From the NCBI GenBank assembly GCA_023101885.1, contig JALPQD010000125.1:124001-188000 (forward strand): a stretch of 64,000 bases of DNA, given 5' to 3'. Each line of letters starts with the position of its first letter. Position 1 is the stretch's first letter. Shown here piece after piece: positions 22,915 to 34,629 of this stretch. Below the pieces are notes generated by a model. The model worked only from the letters and a program-made list of their open reading frames with translations. It ran no database searches and had not been told where the DNA came from. The position numbers and the translations under genes are program-made. Origin of the DNA: Typhlomys cinereus (lineage: Eukaryota > Chordata > Mammalia > Rodentia > Platacanthomyidae).

Positions 22915-22945
<31 letters not shown>

Positions 22946-22962
22946 AGGAGAGAGAGAGAGAT
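22902..22962. repeat. (GA)n microsatellite
   Basis: Imperfect GA/GAAA repeats of about 60 bases, purine only. Confidence 0.95.
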
Positions 22963-23379
22963 GCTCATTTGTGTAACACTTGTATCTGCCATATGCTAAC
23001 CAGATGTAATTTTAAGAATGGACAGGGAAGTAATCCAGTACGATACATTGAGTGACAAGATCTTTTCTGTTTGTATTTCTTGATACTAAGTTTTTGCAAT
23101 ATCCCAAAAACATCTCTCTAAATTTTGAGGAATTTTTTAATGACTTAAAAGCGCTATATTTGGAAAAGCTTCAAACTAGTTGACTAAGCACCTGGAGAGT
23201 TTCTGAATAACAAATGTGTTTGAAATTTAGAATACAAGCCACTCTGTAACATCCATATGCAAATTCTTGGCTCAGTGGATTATCTAAGACAAATTTTTAA
23301 TTCAAAACTGACTTCCTTTACCACCCACTATTAGTGTTCTGTGCTCAGGAACGACAAACTAATTTTAAACATTTTTTTC

Positions 23380-23628
23380 TTTTTTGTTCAACAAGATACA
23401 TTTAGAAAAATAAATCTACTACTAGAGATACTCTGTAAAGCTTCACAAAACTATGCATCAGTGCTGCCTGAATTACCTGCTGTTTTAGATTGTGAGATCA
23501 AGATTTTGATAGCACAAGCCAAAGTACAATGTGATTTTGAGACTCAGTTGCAAATTGTTAAACAAGATGGAGCCAAAATGTTTCTAAGCATTCTTTTTTT
23601 TCCTCAATGGTCTGCACTTTCGTTCTAA
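23380..23628 (+). other. exon-like open frame of unknown identity
   Basis: An open frame runs from about 23341 to the stop at 23626-23628. From about 23395 its composition looks more protein-like than the neighbours (mixed Leu, Gln, Lys, Glu, Cys, two Cys in a helical-looking stretch such as LLLEILCKASQNY). It is preceded by a T-rich stretch at about 23371-23387 and CAACAAG, which could act as a weak 3' splice acceptor. I see no clear GT donor after it. It could be an exon of an unseen gene, an old retrocopy piece, or chance. No gene name is offered. Confidence 0.2.
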
Positions 23629-24568
23629 TTGAGAGACCAAATAACCAAGAATTAACTACGTTAAAGTTTCAATGTCACTTCCACTTGGCAGTTAAAAACT
23701 TCCCAGCTGCGACCTGGTGTCCAGCATAAGCACTCAATTCCCAGAGGCAAAGGGCTATGGAGATTTGAGAATGTCAGTAGCATAGCAAGGAGGAGATGCA
23801 GCACCCAGAGCCCTCAAGACTTTGTTCCATCTTCTCCAACGCCAAATCCCCCACCTTCCAGGGTATCATCTAATTTCTTTGATGTTTAACTGCAGGGCAA
23901 GAGGACAAAGGCAGTCGGCTTCCTGAGAAATGTTTTCCACGCTCTAAAATACCCTGATCCTTGCTTCCATGATTGCACCTACAGAATAATTTATACTGGG
24001 GAAGTGCTTCTTGGAGTAATTCCATTTGCAGCAGAAACTAAATCTCAGAGGAAATAGTTGGAGTTGGAAGGAAAAGTCTGAATGAGGATTTCCTTTTGAA
24101 AACAAAACTAAAAATCATTAAAAGAGGCTTACTTTGTCATATTTTTAGAGAGCAGCTATAAATTTCTTTGTGTAACCAGGAATAAAACAAGTAGATTTCA
24201 TCACATACTTTTTCTACCAAGTTTTATGATAATATGACACCACATTTTGATATCCCTTCTACCACAAAAATAACAAAGTATTTTAGGACTTTGCTGTTTT
24301 CTCAAGTGCCCTCTAAATCATTTTGGTGCTCAAATTTTTCTGATTAATTTCTATTTCATCATCATTTTCCCTATTAATTATTGCTTATTTTCTAATTTGT
24401 CCATTACCATCTATCAAGAGATCTGTATGGGAGTCAAACAATTGTCAACATATCTTTAATCAACCTCACAAAATCATACATCTTTCATAAGAGTTGCTAC
24501 TTCATTTTGCAATTGATTTTTATTATTTTGTTAGAGTAATCATCAAATCTAGTGGTAATTAGGAAGGG
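23629..24568. other. single-copy noncoding DNA, AT-rich to the right
   Basis: No gene or repeat recognised. From about 24080 on, the sequence is strongly AT-rich without periodicity. Confidence 0.5.
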
Positions 24569-24615
24569 GTGTGTGTGTGTGTGTGTGTGTATGTGTGTGT
24601 GTGTGTGTGTGTGTT
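24569..24615. repeat. (GT)n microsatellite
   Basis: Pure GT run with one TATG interruption, unattached to a SINE body. Confidence 0.95.
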
Positions 24616-24730
24616 GGTATGTAATTCCATAAGTAAATACCATTAGTAGAATATTTTCACTTTAAGATGATTTTCAATTCTCTGTGCAATTTCTAAGGAC
24701 CAAGATAAGTCAAACTTTCTTCTCCTCCTC

Positions 24731-25009
24731 TTTTTTTTATTTTTTTATTATTTATTCAATTGTGCGTGTATGCGTGTGTGCGTGCGTGTGTGTGTGTATA
24801 TGTGTGTGTGTAGAACCACAGACAAATTTGGGAACCACCATGGACTGCCTCCACTTCCTCCTCGTTAACTCCGCCCTACCAGGACCAGAAACACAGGCCA
24901 CCCTCACTTTCACCTTTCACCGGCGGCGATATGTGGGGTCTAGGATCCGAACTCAGGACCTTCTGCCTTCAAGGCAGAGGCTTAACCCCTGAGCCACCTC
25001 TCCAGCCCC
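24731..25009 (-). mobile_element. young B2-superfamily SINE, antisense
   Basis: Head at the right (GGGGCTGGAGAGGTGGCTCA), B box GAGTTCGGATCC, body with CCATGGTGGTTCCC, GT/GC-rich tract, and an ATTGAATAAATAATAAA tail at the left. Flanks are both CTTCTTC/CTCCTC-rich and give only an imperfect target duplication. The body carries a local change near 24920 (CACCGGCGGCG) compared with other copies. Confidence 0.9.
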
Positions 25010-26119
25010 TCCTTCTTCTTTTCATATGCAAACCCAACTTATATAGGTAGTCTCTGATTTCTGATCCTTAGGAAAATTCTATGGGAAAAAAAATGCTGTG
25101 TTGAGAGACACAGAATTGACACGAATAGAATTCTTCTAATTAACAAATGAAATATTTGACAAAATAATGTATTGATTCCAAAACATATGTTTTCTCTGGT
25201 ATTTCTGCTACAATTTGAACATGGTTTGTGGTTTCCAAGTATCTACTGTGAATGAAGGCTTGGCCCCCTGAGAAATGTTGGAACTTTTGGGAGATGAACA
25301 TAGGTTCCCAGGTCATTGGGACCTGAGTATTTCTCATACAAAATGCTTTAGTGATTCTAAAATCCCTTGTGTTCTTCTGGTTGAAGTCTGGCCAGTTCTT
25401 TCCAGGATTCCTGGGATTTTATTCAAAAGTAGATTTGCCAAAGTGAGGCAACAGAAATGAAAAGTCAACGTACATTGCAAGGGAGAAATGGGACACATGG
25501 ATGAAGAAACTCAAAAGCCCTTAGGGTTAAATAAAAGAAGAGGGGGCTCTTTACTAAGGGGTGAAATTTTGATTAGTTTTCTATTTTGATTGATAAATTA
25601 GGTCATCTTGTCATTTTTCCTCTTGAATATGCATCATCCCACAATGCACCTAATTTTAGTTATATGTGTATTTAATTATATGTGTAACCAGTAATACCTA
25701 AGCATAAGATGGTAAATAGGGGATTTTCTATGAATGGTTACTTGAGGGCATTTTAGGTTTCTCATCAATGTACCTAAAACCTGTTTAGAATGGATCAGCC
25801 TCCTTGTTTTCCTAGTAGACATAGGGCAAGCATAATCAAATAGGACCTAAGATTTGATGATTATTGGAGATGAAATCTGTTCCATTGTTAAATAGAGGTT
25901 TGGTACAGTCCAGTGCAGGCAGGGGTCAGGAATTGCTGGGTATGTTATTTGGAAAGGCATATGCATGCATATTAGATGCAAGTAAAAGAACACAAAGCTC
26001 CTGGGTTCCACAGGAACTGATGGGGTAGCTGTGATTATGAAGAACTCACCTTGAGGTTAGAGAATGGAAACACAGTGCCCTGACATGAGCCCAGCATGGG
26101 GTCATTCCATGCTGGCACT
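25010..26119. other. single-copy noncoding DNA
   Basis: No gene recognised. AT-rich, with a TTATATGTGTATTTAATTATATGTGTAA type near-repeat at about 25660-25690. Confidence 0.5.
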
Positions 26120-26195
26120 TACCACTCACCTAAAGAAAAGTGATTTAACCTCATTGCCTTAGTTACCTCATTTTAAAAAAAGAGGATGAAAAGGT
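26120..26195. repeat. MIR-like fragment
   Basis: The run AAGTGATTTAACCTCATTGCC followed by TTAGTTACCTCATTTTAAAA follows the MIR segment that usually reads 'cttaacctctctg...tcctcatctgtaaaa'. Short and old. Confidence 0.4.
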
Positions 26196-26370
26196 TCTGT
26201 TGTGCCCAGATACAATGCAACTTAAATAAGATTTTCATGTCTAAGAACTGCACAGAGTCAGAAACTGGTGATTCTGGGTTATATGGAGCTCAGAGATGTT
26301 ACAGTTTTAAGAGCAATGAAAACCAGTGTGCAGAATGAACATGAGTAGCACTTAGAAAAGGAGCCACCGG

Positions 26371-26686
26371 GGGGCTGGAGAGGTGGCTCAGGGGTTAAGC
26401 CTCCTGCCTTGCAGGCGGAAGGTCCTGAGTTCGGATCCCAGATCCCACGTATAGATGCCAGGCGGAAGCGGGGGCGGCCTGCGCTTCTGGTCCTGGTGGC
26501 CAGAGCCTGTGAATCCCGGGGCAGAGTAAACAGGAGATGGAGGTGTCCATGGTGGTTCGCGAATTCGTCCGTGGTTCTACACATACACAGACACACAGAC
26601 ACACACACACACATGCGCGTGCACATACACACGCATATGCACACAGTTGAATTAATAATAATAAAAAAATTAAAAAAAAAAAAAAA
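26371..26686 (+). mobile_element. young B2-superfamily SINE, full length
   Basis: GGGGCTGGAGAGGTGGCTCA head, intact A and B boxes (GAGTTCGGATCC), CpG-rich GGAAGCGGGGGCGGCC, GTCCATGGTGG and a CGCGAATTCGTCCGTGG block, mixed CA tract, TTGAATTAATAATAATAAAA tail and a long A run. It is flanked by a perfect 17-bp duplication, AGAAAAGGAGCCACCGG, at 26354-26370 and 26687-26703. Its right duplicate abuts a short GA/G-rich fragment that is followed by a third partial copy of the same target sequence. Frames up to 173 codons here are SINE read-through. Confidence 0.95.
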
Positions 26687-26703
26687 AGAAAAGGAGCCAC
26701 CGG

Positions 26704-26788
26704 AGCAAGGGGGTCCAGGAAGGGGTGGAGAGAGGGAGGGGACCGGGGTACCTATTAAGTTTGTATGAGCGAAAATAAAAAGTAAAAA
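26704..26788 (+). mobile_element. short L1 3'-end-like fragment
   Basis: G/A-rich block (runs GGGGG, GGGG, GGGAGGGG) followed by a TTAAGTTTGTATGAGCG stretch and an A-rich end containing AATAAA. The plan matches the last ~100 bases of the L1 at 63648-63758, though not base for base. The sequence AAAAGGAGCCACC flanks it on both sides (26688-26701 region and about 26786-26798), as for a severely 5'-truncated L1 insertion. Confidence 0.5.
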
Positions 26789-26798
26789 AGGAGCCACC

Positions 26799-29596
26799 AC
26801 AAATTACATATTTTTAAGCTGCCAAATGTCACGAACATCACAAAATACAGAAAAATCACTCTGTTCCTTCATTAGTGACTTGCCTGACCTCCCCCCTCCA
26901 TAGTATTTTTGTGCAATATTTGGCTGTACAATCTTGATCATGTCTTCATGTGAAAATGATTTTGTAATGATTTTTATAGAGAGCATAAAAAGATAATTCA
27001 TTCCTTGCTCTAGATGGTTGAACAAAATTTGTATTTTATTATTGATAGCTGGGATACATTAAGCATTAAAGAGACATATCTTTTTATAATAGGACTGTGG
27101 ATTTGCACCCTAAAATATAAGAATTGTGGTTCATTTGATTTCATATGTTCTTATGAAAAGGAAAAATTTTAAATGTATGGTACTCTTACATATACATGTT
27201 TTATTATCGAGTACTTTCCTGGTCGGAGAGAACTCACACTTCATTACTCATTTTCAAAAATAGTTCCTACTTGAGTAGCCTGTCCTTCACCACTCACTTA
27301 TTCAGGAAGCTGGGCCCCATGGACAAATTTCAAGGTATGGTATTGCCTCTGTGCTTTGAATCTTCCTGTCTTCATACTAGGTGGTCAATACAGTAGGCAA
27401 AAGAAGTACTCAGGGAAGCTCTTTCTACATGGGTAAGGTTAACAAGAAAGTGGAAGTGACTAGGACCACATTAATACATCTCAGAGAAACACAGCTAAAT
27501 ATCTCAGTCTTTTCCCCTTTACCTACATCCCATAGTTCTAGTGGCCATTCCAAACATCCATTTTGCATTACTAGAGCTATTAAGAGGGGAAATTGAATTG
27601 AACATAAACAGTGGTCTTAGCCTTTCCCAACTTTATCAAGTTTACCACCATGTAAACATATTACTTAGGTCCTGCACAGGGTCTCCAAAGGAGTCCTTAG
27701 AATGCATCATATAGTGCTTATAGCCAACCCTAACAGGCATCCAGCCACTACAGCTCTTCTTTTCTCCCATTTGCTGCTCTAAGTGGGTGTCTTCCTAGGA
27801 CTCATCTGACCACATCCAAAAACACAGCTGCCCTTCCAGGGTGTGCACCTCCAACTCTTGACGACCAACTGATTTTTCTCACCACACTCGACTCATTGAA
27901 GCATACTCTGCAAGGAATTTTATGGCAAATAGGTGTGGTTTTCCATATAGGAAAATAAATTTGATATTTTTAATACTCTATATGGAAAGATTTCTTAAAA
28001 TGTAGTCTATAATAGCACATCTATGAATAAAAGAAAAAAATGATTTTTAAAAGCAAACTACATCTCATCAGAATACATAGTCCTCCATAGTACATTCAGC
28101 AAACACTCCATTTGCATCAGTATTGTAGATAAAGAAATATATTATGAATCTTGAACATAATATGCTATTTTTACTGAAGCACAGTTGATTTGGATTCTGG
28201 AGAGAGAGAGAAGAATGAGGAAGGGAGGGAGGATGAAAGAAAAGAAACAAAAAGCCCTTCCACAATCATTTATTACATTTACTTTAATTTTAGAAAATTA
28301 ATTTCTTCTGAAAAGATAAAATATATTTCCATAACCTCTTTAATCTATAGTGCAAGAGAGAAGGCAGTCTTTCCCAGGGGTTTGAATACTCTTTGTTCTA
28401 AGCAAGATTCTAATAAATGCACACAATTTATAAGTGATACTTTGAAGACTATCTCGCAGAATTTAAAGCAATCCAGGATTTAATAGCAATCAACAGAATC
28501 AAGGCAAAGTGAAACTATTATGGCTGAACACACTGGAAAAGTGGAGTTTGAATTGATGCTGCATATTATTCATTTTGACAAGTGCAAACTCACACTGAAG
28601 ATAGCAGGAGTGGAGACGGGGACTGCGAGGAGGGTAATACAAATGTATTATTAACACAGAAACAAATCTGACTTTAAACCTGGCACATCTCCTGGTTAGT
28701 AAGAATAATAATGAGACCTTGAGTCCTCACTGCACTTTGCATGGAGAGCAATCAGAGAGAATGGCTAAATTCTCAAGGAAGATGCAATGGTCAGTCTACA
28801 ACAGTAATATTTTCCAAAGGAAACCAGTGGCTGAATTAAATGTGAACATGATGAAAGTGGGTGCAGATAAAGTAAAAAAAATGCACACAGACCCTGAGAA
28901 TTTGGAGGTGAGGAGCCACAGTGTTTGCTTCCTCACTTTCTCACCACTAAGGCCTGGGCAAATGGGTAGACGTGGTTTCATTCCTGGTCTGTTGAGGACA
29001 TTCCCAATAGCCTAGACCCCAGCAAGTCTCCAAACCTCTAATCTGTGTTAATGAGGGGCATGAGAATTCTAACAAACACTCAGAACAATGCGTATCATTT
29101 CTGTCCAACAGACATTCACAAATACTCCCAAGACGATTAGTAAGAGCAGGAGTGCAGAGAAGCACTGGGATTCCAGCTGTGTCTGGTAGAAGCCATGCCT
29201 GCAGGTGCACCCTGAGCCCAACTATCCTGTGCAGACACTGGTGCTGGGTGCAAGCATCTCACATTCCTCATATGAGAGCTCACCATTATCCCCATTTTCC
29301 TTCTGAAGGAACTCAAAAGAGTGATGTCACAACAATGACAGAGAGGGAAGAAGCTTAACTACATAGACAAAAATCCGCCCTTTGCCTAATGTGTACATTC
29401 TACATATTTGCTTTCTTGCTCTACAACTTGAAAACACAGAGTCAAACTTTAAAGGAACTGATCTACCCCCCCACCCCACCCTGATTTCCCCTCTCCTGTC
29501 TGTCTCTCTGTGCTGTTCTAATGACTCCTTGGTGATCAACACATAAACACAGTTGATAAATAGTTAAACTAATGTCAAGATAAAAATTTTAAAGAT
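26799..29596. other. single-copy noncoding DNA
   Basis: No gene recognised. It includes a G/A-rich stretch at 28200-28255 and an otherwise evenly mixed sequence. Frames of 97 and 98 codons at 28190-28483 and 28719-29015 have no family features. Confidence 0.5.
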
Positions 29597-29613
29597 TTTA
29601 AAGATAAGGAATG

Positions 29614-29844
29614 AAGGCTAGAGATATGGCTCAGAGGTTAAGACTCTGTCTCGAAAGCAGAAGGTCATGAGTTCAGATCCTAGGTTCCATGTAAAAATAC
29701 CAGGTGGAAATGGCAGCAGCCTGCACTTCTGATGGTCAGAGCCTGGAAAATCCCAACATGAAGTGAAAAAGGAGTAAAAGCAATCCAGGATGATTCCAGA
29801 AGTCACCCCTTGGTCCTCCACAGGGACACACAGTGCCCTCTGAT

Positions 29845-29881
<37 letters not shown>

Positions 29882-29915
29882 GCACACACACATGCACACA
29901 CTTAAATAACTAAAG
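29614..29915 (+). mobile_element. B2-superfamily SINE, older subfamily
   Basis: Diverged head GGCTAGAGATATGGCTCAGA, B box GAGTTCAGATCC, then the older body: GGTGGAAATGGCAGCAGCC, CAATCCAGGATGATTCC and TTGGTCCTCCACAGGGACAC, ending in a long CA tract and TTAAATAA. The flanks give an imperfect duplication, TTTAAAGATAAGGAATG at 29597-29613 against TTTAAAAGATAAAGAATG at 29916-29933, consistent with greater age than the CpG-rich copies. Confidence 0.9.
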
Positions 29916-29933
29916 TTTAAAAGATAAAGAATG

Positions 29934-31694
29934 TGATCTATATGCACCTACCAGAGAAACCCCTCCTTGCCAGGGAAACTGGCCATGTCTCTTCTTAATG
30001 AGAACATCCACGACCTAATAAAGAGTTAAAGCAGTCTTAGAATAACAGGGTGGCTATCACAGATAGCTATTATTCTACTACCACTGCTCCTCCTGAGTTA
30101 ATGTCAACTATAGGAACCTGAATTTATATTAGCATAAATACTGAGGAATGTTTAACACTATGCAGTGCTCTTGATTTATAGGAAGACAAAACAAAACAGA
30201 TAAATCATTTTCCTTAAGTGCCACAGCAATGCATCTCTAAATGAGCGTCACCTCAACTCCAGAGGCCTGGTCTCTCCTTCACCCACATCTTCCATCCTCA
30301 TCAATATCCCATGAGAGTTATACCCACCAGGGATAATAAAACCAAATGGATACTTTGCACTTCAAGTTTCCAGAGCAATGTGAATATGTGAATAAAATAG
30401 ATTTTTTGACTTTGTCACAGAAAAGGAGCACCATTAAGACCAAGAATATCACAGCATCAGAAGTCCAGAGACAAATGGTCATTAATGCTGAGTTATGCTC
30501 AGCTCAGAAGGAGTAGAGATCTTAAATGGATTCCTTCCTTACAGAAATACTGAAGAACATAAGAAAGGGGAGAATGTTTAAGTGAAATATCTTTCTTATC
30601 AGTCCTAGGAACCTAATTTTCAGACCCACTACGAGTCCATCATTCTTTAAGAATTAAAAAGAAGAAGTAATTATCAATAATGTATTCAGCTTGTATATGT
30701 CAGACAGATAAAGTCAAGCTAGTTTTTAAAAAATCAATGAGATACTTACTATGAATTTATATTCTAATGGACAGACACAAGAGTAGAAAGAGAGGCATTG
30801 CAGCAGTAACAGAGTCAAGATTGTCAGGTTGAGTTCAAAATTTTCTCTTCAGACCCTGTAGACTCAAGAATGGAGATGAAAAAAAGTCATTGGTGGTCTA
30901 GATTCTTGCAGCCACTAATAACCTTTCATTAGATATGGAATTGTTTCTTGCATTACACCCTATACTGTCAGTAGTTTCAAAGGAGTATAGAAATAAGCAA
31001 ATAGTATGAAGGAAGTTCCCGCTGCTTCCCACCCCCAATTCATCCATTTGCCACTAGCGAAGTTTTAAAGAATGGACCCACATGTACACATAGCTGAAGT
31101 CCAAGGTCATGAGTTTTCACTCCCACTTTTAATATTGACCCAAACCAGTGCATCAACTGTCACTTTGATGACTAAAACACTTATCACTTTCATCTCAATG
31201 CATTGAATCATAAAGATGCTGCCCAGTAAAGAGTGATGTTTTAAATAATATTTTTTGAGGATGGTTAATGATGACGAGAGAAGCCGAAGATACAGCTTGA
31301 CTTCTAACTTTCCCCCTCATCACCCAGCTGGGGCTTGGGTAATTCACTTCATCCCTTTGAACCTCTGTCACGAGCCTGTTTGGAAGGCATACATGAAACC
31401 CTGTCCTAAACTGTGCGCACTGAGAAAAGATGAGGAAATACAAACAAGTAGCAAACAACTACACTGTGCTTTCATTTTTCCCTCTCCCTCCCTTCTATTT
31501 GCTGTCAGCAATGTGACTCTCTTCTGAGCTGGTATTTAAACTCCCTCACTGCCCTGCCAGCTCTCACAGTAGGACTGAATCATGGCTGTTTTGTTTTTCA
31601 TGGACTATAGTCTTCCACTCATAGCAATTCCCAAAACACTGTACAAGGAATGAATAAACAAGAGCTCTGTAGAGATACAAAAAAAATTAAAATT
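29934..31694. other. single-copy noncoding DNA
   Basis: No gene, repeat or regulatory motif recognised. Opposed frames at 31195-31527 (87 and 90 codons) look like chance. Confidence 0.5.
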
Positions 31695-31697
31695 CTA

Positions 31698-31920
31698 AGA
31701 CTGAAGATGTAGTGCAACTGGTCCACTTCTTTATCTAACTTGCATAAAGCCCTGGGTTTGATCTCCAGCACCACATAGACCAGACCCAGTGATGGCGGCT
31801 TATACCTGAAATCCCAAAACAAGGAAGATGGAATCAGGAAGGTCAGAAATTCATGGCCATCTTTGGCTACATTGGAAGATCAAGGCCAATGGCAGACTAT
31901 AAACCTACCAATAAAAAAGT
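31698..31920 (+). mobile_element. B4-type SINE (ID-B1 dimer)
   Basis: An ID-like left part (CTGAAGATGTAGTGCAAC, AAGCCCTGGGTTTGATCTCC) is joined to a B1-like right part (GTGATGGCGGCTTATACCTG, AAATCCC, AAGGTCAGAAATTCATGGCC, CTTTGGCTACATTGG). That order defines B4. Its A-rich tail continues into a GA tract. Confidence 0.7.
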
Positions 31921-32074
31921 GAAAAAAGAGAGAGAGAGAGAGACAGAAAGACAGACAGAAAGGAAAATGGAGGAGGAGGAGAAGGAAGAGGACGAGGACG
32001 AGGAGGAGGAGGAGGAAGAGGAAGAAGAGGAACAGGAGGAAGAAGAGGAAGAAGAGGAGGAGAAGGCGAAAAAA
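31921..32074. repeat. (GA)n/(GAG)n polypurine tract
   Basis: About 150 bases of almost pure purine on the + strand: GA units, then AGAC/AGAA units, then GAG/GAA triplets with a few GAC. In frame it reads as a poly-glutamate run, an artefact of the triplets. It begins where the B4 tail ends, so the tail probably seeded it. Confidence 0.95.
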
Positions 32075-33707
32075 AGACTAACTTTTAGCCTGCAATTTTT
32101 GATCTTCTAACTACAAATTTTGATCTTTAAACCATTACAATTTCTGCTACAAATCAGTCCTCCAAATTCTCTGCTTCTTGACATTTCTGTGTCTAAGCAG
32201 AGATTCCTCCTAGTCTATATTGAATTATATGGGTATTTTTAGATAAAATGCAAAACAAAAGATGTTCTATATCATAAGGGAGTCAGGTACTATATGGTTA
32301 TTACCATCTATTAATTTCTATTCACTTTAATTTCTGACAGTGATTTTTTTTAATTTAAATTTTTACAATAAAAAGGCCTTTTCTTTTTTCCTTACAAAAT
32401 TACAAGGAACAGTGGAGAATATATGTAGGATTTGGGATTCAACGGAGAAAATTTCTAAACCAAGTTTTACCAGTTTATAGCTACATGGCTCACCTCTCGG
32501 AAGTTCAATTTCTTCATCTACAAAAAGAGAACAGTAAGCTCAGATAATTAGATGAAAGTATAATGCCAAACACCAAGCTCCCTTTAACTGACTCCCCCCC
32601 TGCTCCATCTCCAGGATTCTTTTCAGCTCTTGCTGCAGTCACAATACAGGAAGACAGTCTTAAGCATTAATGCCTTCTAGTCCTTAGCTGGCAAGTAAAA
32701 ACTAAGTTTCCAGGAGTTGGGTTAATTGAAGTAAATCATTGTCTACTGCTGTTGGGAATCTAGGAACACTACTTCTGACTGATTGTGGGTGAATTTGATT
32801 CTCCTGGTTATAGTTGGATTTTTTTTTCCTTTGGTGTGTTTCCTTTGTTTGGGTTTTGGGTTCCATTTGGGGGGGATTCATGTTCATTAAGTCAACAAGT
32901 ATTTATGATGTACCTATGGAAGGCAGATAATGTTTTGTGGGATTTGAAATGTGCACTATCTAGAAGACCTTCTATGGAAAAGAATATAAAACTCCAAGTA
33001 TAGAGTTGGCTTTACAAGTAGACATGGTTACTACCATGCAAACCAAAAGGACCTTGCTGTTCAAGCCTAAGTTGTTTTGTGGCAAATCTGCAGCATGGTG
33101 TGCCAGGCAAATGTGAGGCTCTGAGGATGTGTCTGTTGAACGCCACGTGATCCCACTCACACGAACCCTGTAGCCTGGCTCCTTTCAGCCAACCATAGGC
33201 CTAGTGGTGCCTCCTCAGAGCAGTATCACAGTCCACGACTCATCCGACTCTTCTTTCTTTCACCCCCTTCCCATCTCTGGACCAGGAAGAATGAAAGCAA
33301 TCTGTTTTCTCACATCATTTCCCACCCCCCCCAACATACACATGGGAAAGTAACGATGGCTGTTGGTGGAGAGATTCAAGTCATTTTCTTCTTGGAATTC
33401 GACACCATTGACAAATGAAGACATGGAGTCCAAAAAGTGGAAGTGGTCCAATATGCTCCAGGCAAAAAGAAAGTTACTGCCCAGAGGAAGGACTTTAGTG
33501 GCAAATCTCCCCAGATTCGTTCCAGACTAAAAATGGACAACAAATAAGTAAATGGAATCCACAAACTGGAAAGCTGGCCTTCGATGGGCGTCATAGACAA
33601 TTAGCTGTCTTCATTACCTTCCTGACACTGTAACTTGTCAGCCTTCCAAATGCTGCACTTGTTATTTTGGGTTATGATAGTAGTTTTTGTTACTTTCTTA
33701 AAAAAAA
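32075..33707. other. single-copy noncoding DNA
   Basis: No gene recognised. A segment at about 32488-32560 (TTCAATTTCTTCATCTACAAAAAGAG) may be a MIR remnant. T-rich and G-run stretches occur at 32817-32880. Confidence 0.45.
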
Positions 33708-33716
33708 AAATCACTG

Positions 33717-33946
33717 GCCTGGAGAGATGACTCAGGAGTTAAGACTGTCTCTCAAGCAGAGGTTCTGAGTTCGGATCTCAGATCCCACGTAAAAACAGCA
33801 AGTGGAAATGGTGGAGGTCTGCACTTCTGGCCCTGGTGGGTGGAGCCTGAGAAATCCCAGAGCAAAGCAAGGAGAAGGTAGAAGCAATCCAGGATGATTC
33901 CCAAATTCATCCTTGGTCCTCCACAGGGGCACATAGCCCCTCTGAT

Positions 33947-33977
<31 letters not shown>

Positions 33978-33994
33978 AAATAAAATATTTTTTC
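33717..33994 (+). mobile_element. B2-superfamily SINE, older subfamily
   Basis: Head CCTGGAGAGATGACTCAGG, B box GAGTTCGGATCTC, older body with CAATCCAGGATGATTCCC and TTGGTCCTCCACAGGGGCAC, a CA tract and an AAAATAAATAAAATA tail. AAATCACTG flanks it at 33708-33716 and 33995-34003. Frames here read the CA tract or SINE body. Confidence 0.9.
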
Positions 33995-34068
33995 AAATCA
34001 CTGAGGTCCAAGAAAGACTTCATCTCTCTTAGGATTCAATATTTTTAACTTGCATAATTCTTGCATAT

Positions 34069-34216
34069 TTTGTTTTGAGACAAAGTCTCAATATTGTAAT
34101 TCAAGCTAGCCCGGAACTCACTATGTATATAGCCCAGGCTGGCTTGAACTCACAGCAATCTTCCTGCCTCAGTTGCCCAAGTGCTGGCATTACAGGGGGA
34201 GCCACCACACTTGACT
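34069..34216 (-). mobile_element. B1 SINE, antisense
   Basis: TTTTGAGACAAAGTCTCA, CCCGGAACTCACTATGTA, GCCCAGGCTGGCTTGAACTC, CTGCCTCAGTTGCCCAAG, TGCTGGCATTACAG and GAGCCACCACACTTG occur in the correct antisense order. Nearly full length. Confidence 0.85.
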
Positions 34217-34629
34217 CCTACATTCTTTCTTATTTACTCTTTGCTTTCTTTCACTCTCTTCCTCAGAAACAAGCGTATTTCTCAGCCACATAGATGAATT
34301 CAGCCTTGCCAAATTACTCTCTTTGTCTGGTCTGAGCATAAGAGTTTGCATGTGTAACGACTGAATCTTTTATCTTAAAGTGACATGGCTTAGTCATGAG
34401 CTGCTCCTTGAAATATTCATCAGTGTCTAATGCATGCAGGGCATTGCTTAACATTCAAGACAATATAAGCCTGTCTTTTCTTGAATATAAGCCTTCTAGT
34501 TAAATGGCACTGATATTAAAGAAATAGAAAAGATGGTCCCGGAAAAGCCATGTATATAATCTAGATACTGATTCCATTTTAGACTTAACAGAGGACCCCA
34601 GCACAGCTGTGAAATTATCAAATTTAGGT
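34217..34629. other. single-copy noncoding DNA
   Basis: Nothing recognised. Confidence 0.5.

Noticed and set aside
26279..26800. Frames of 101-173 codons on both strands
   Set aside because: These are read-through of a SINE; similar translations recur at every copy of the family.
31853..32110. Poly-glutamate open frame
   Set aside because: GAG/GAA microsatellite translated; no surrounding coding sequence.
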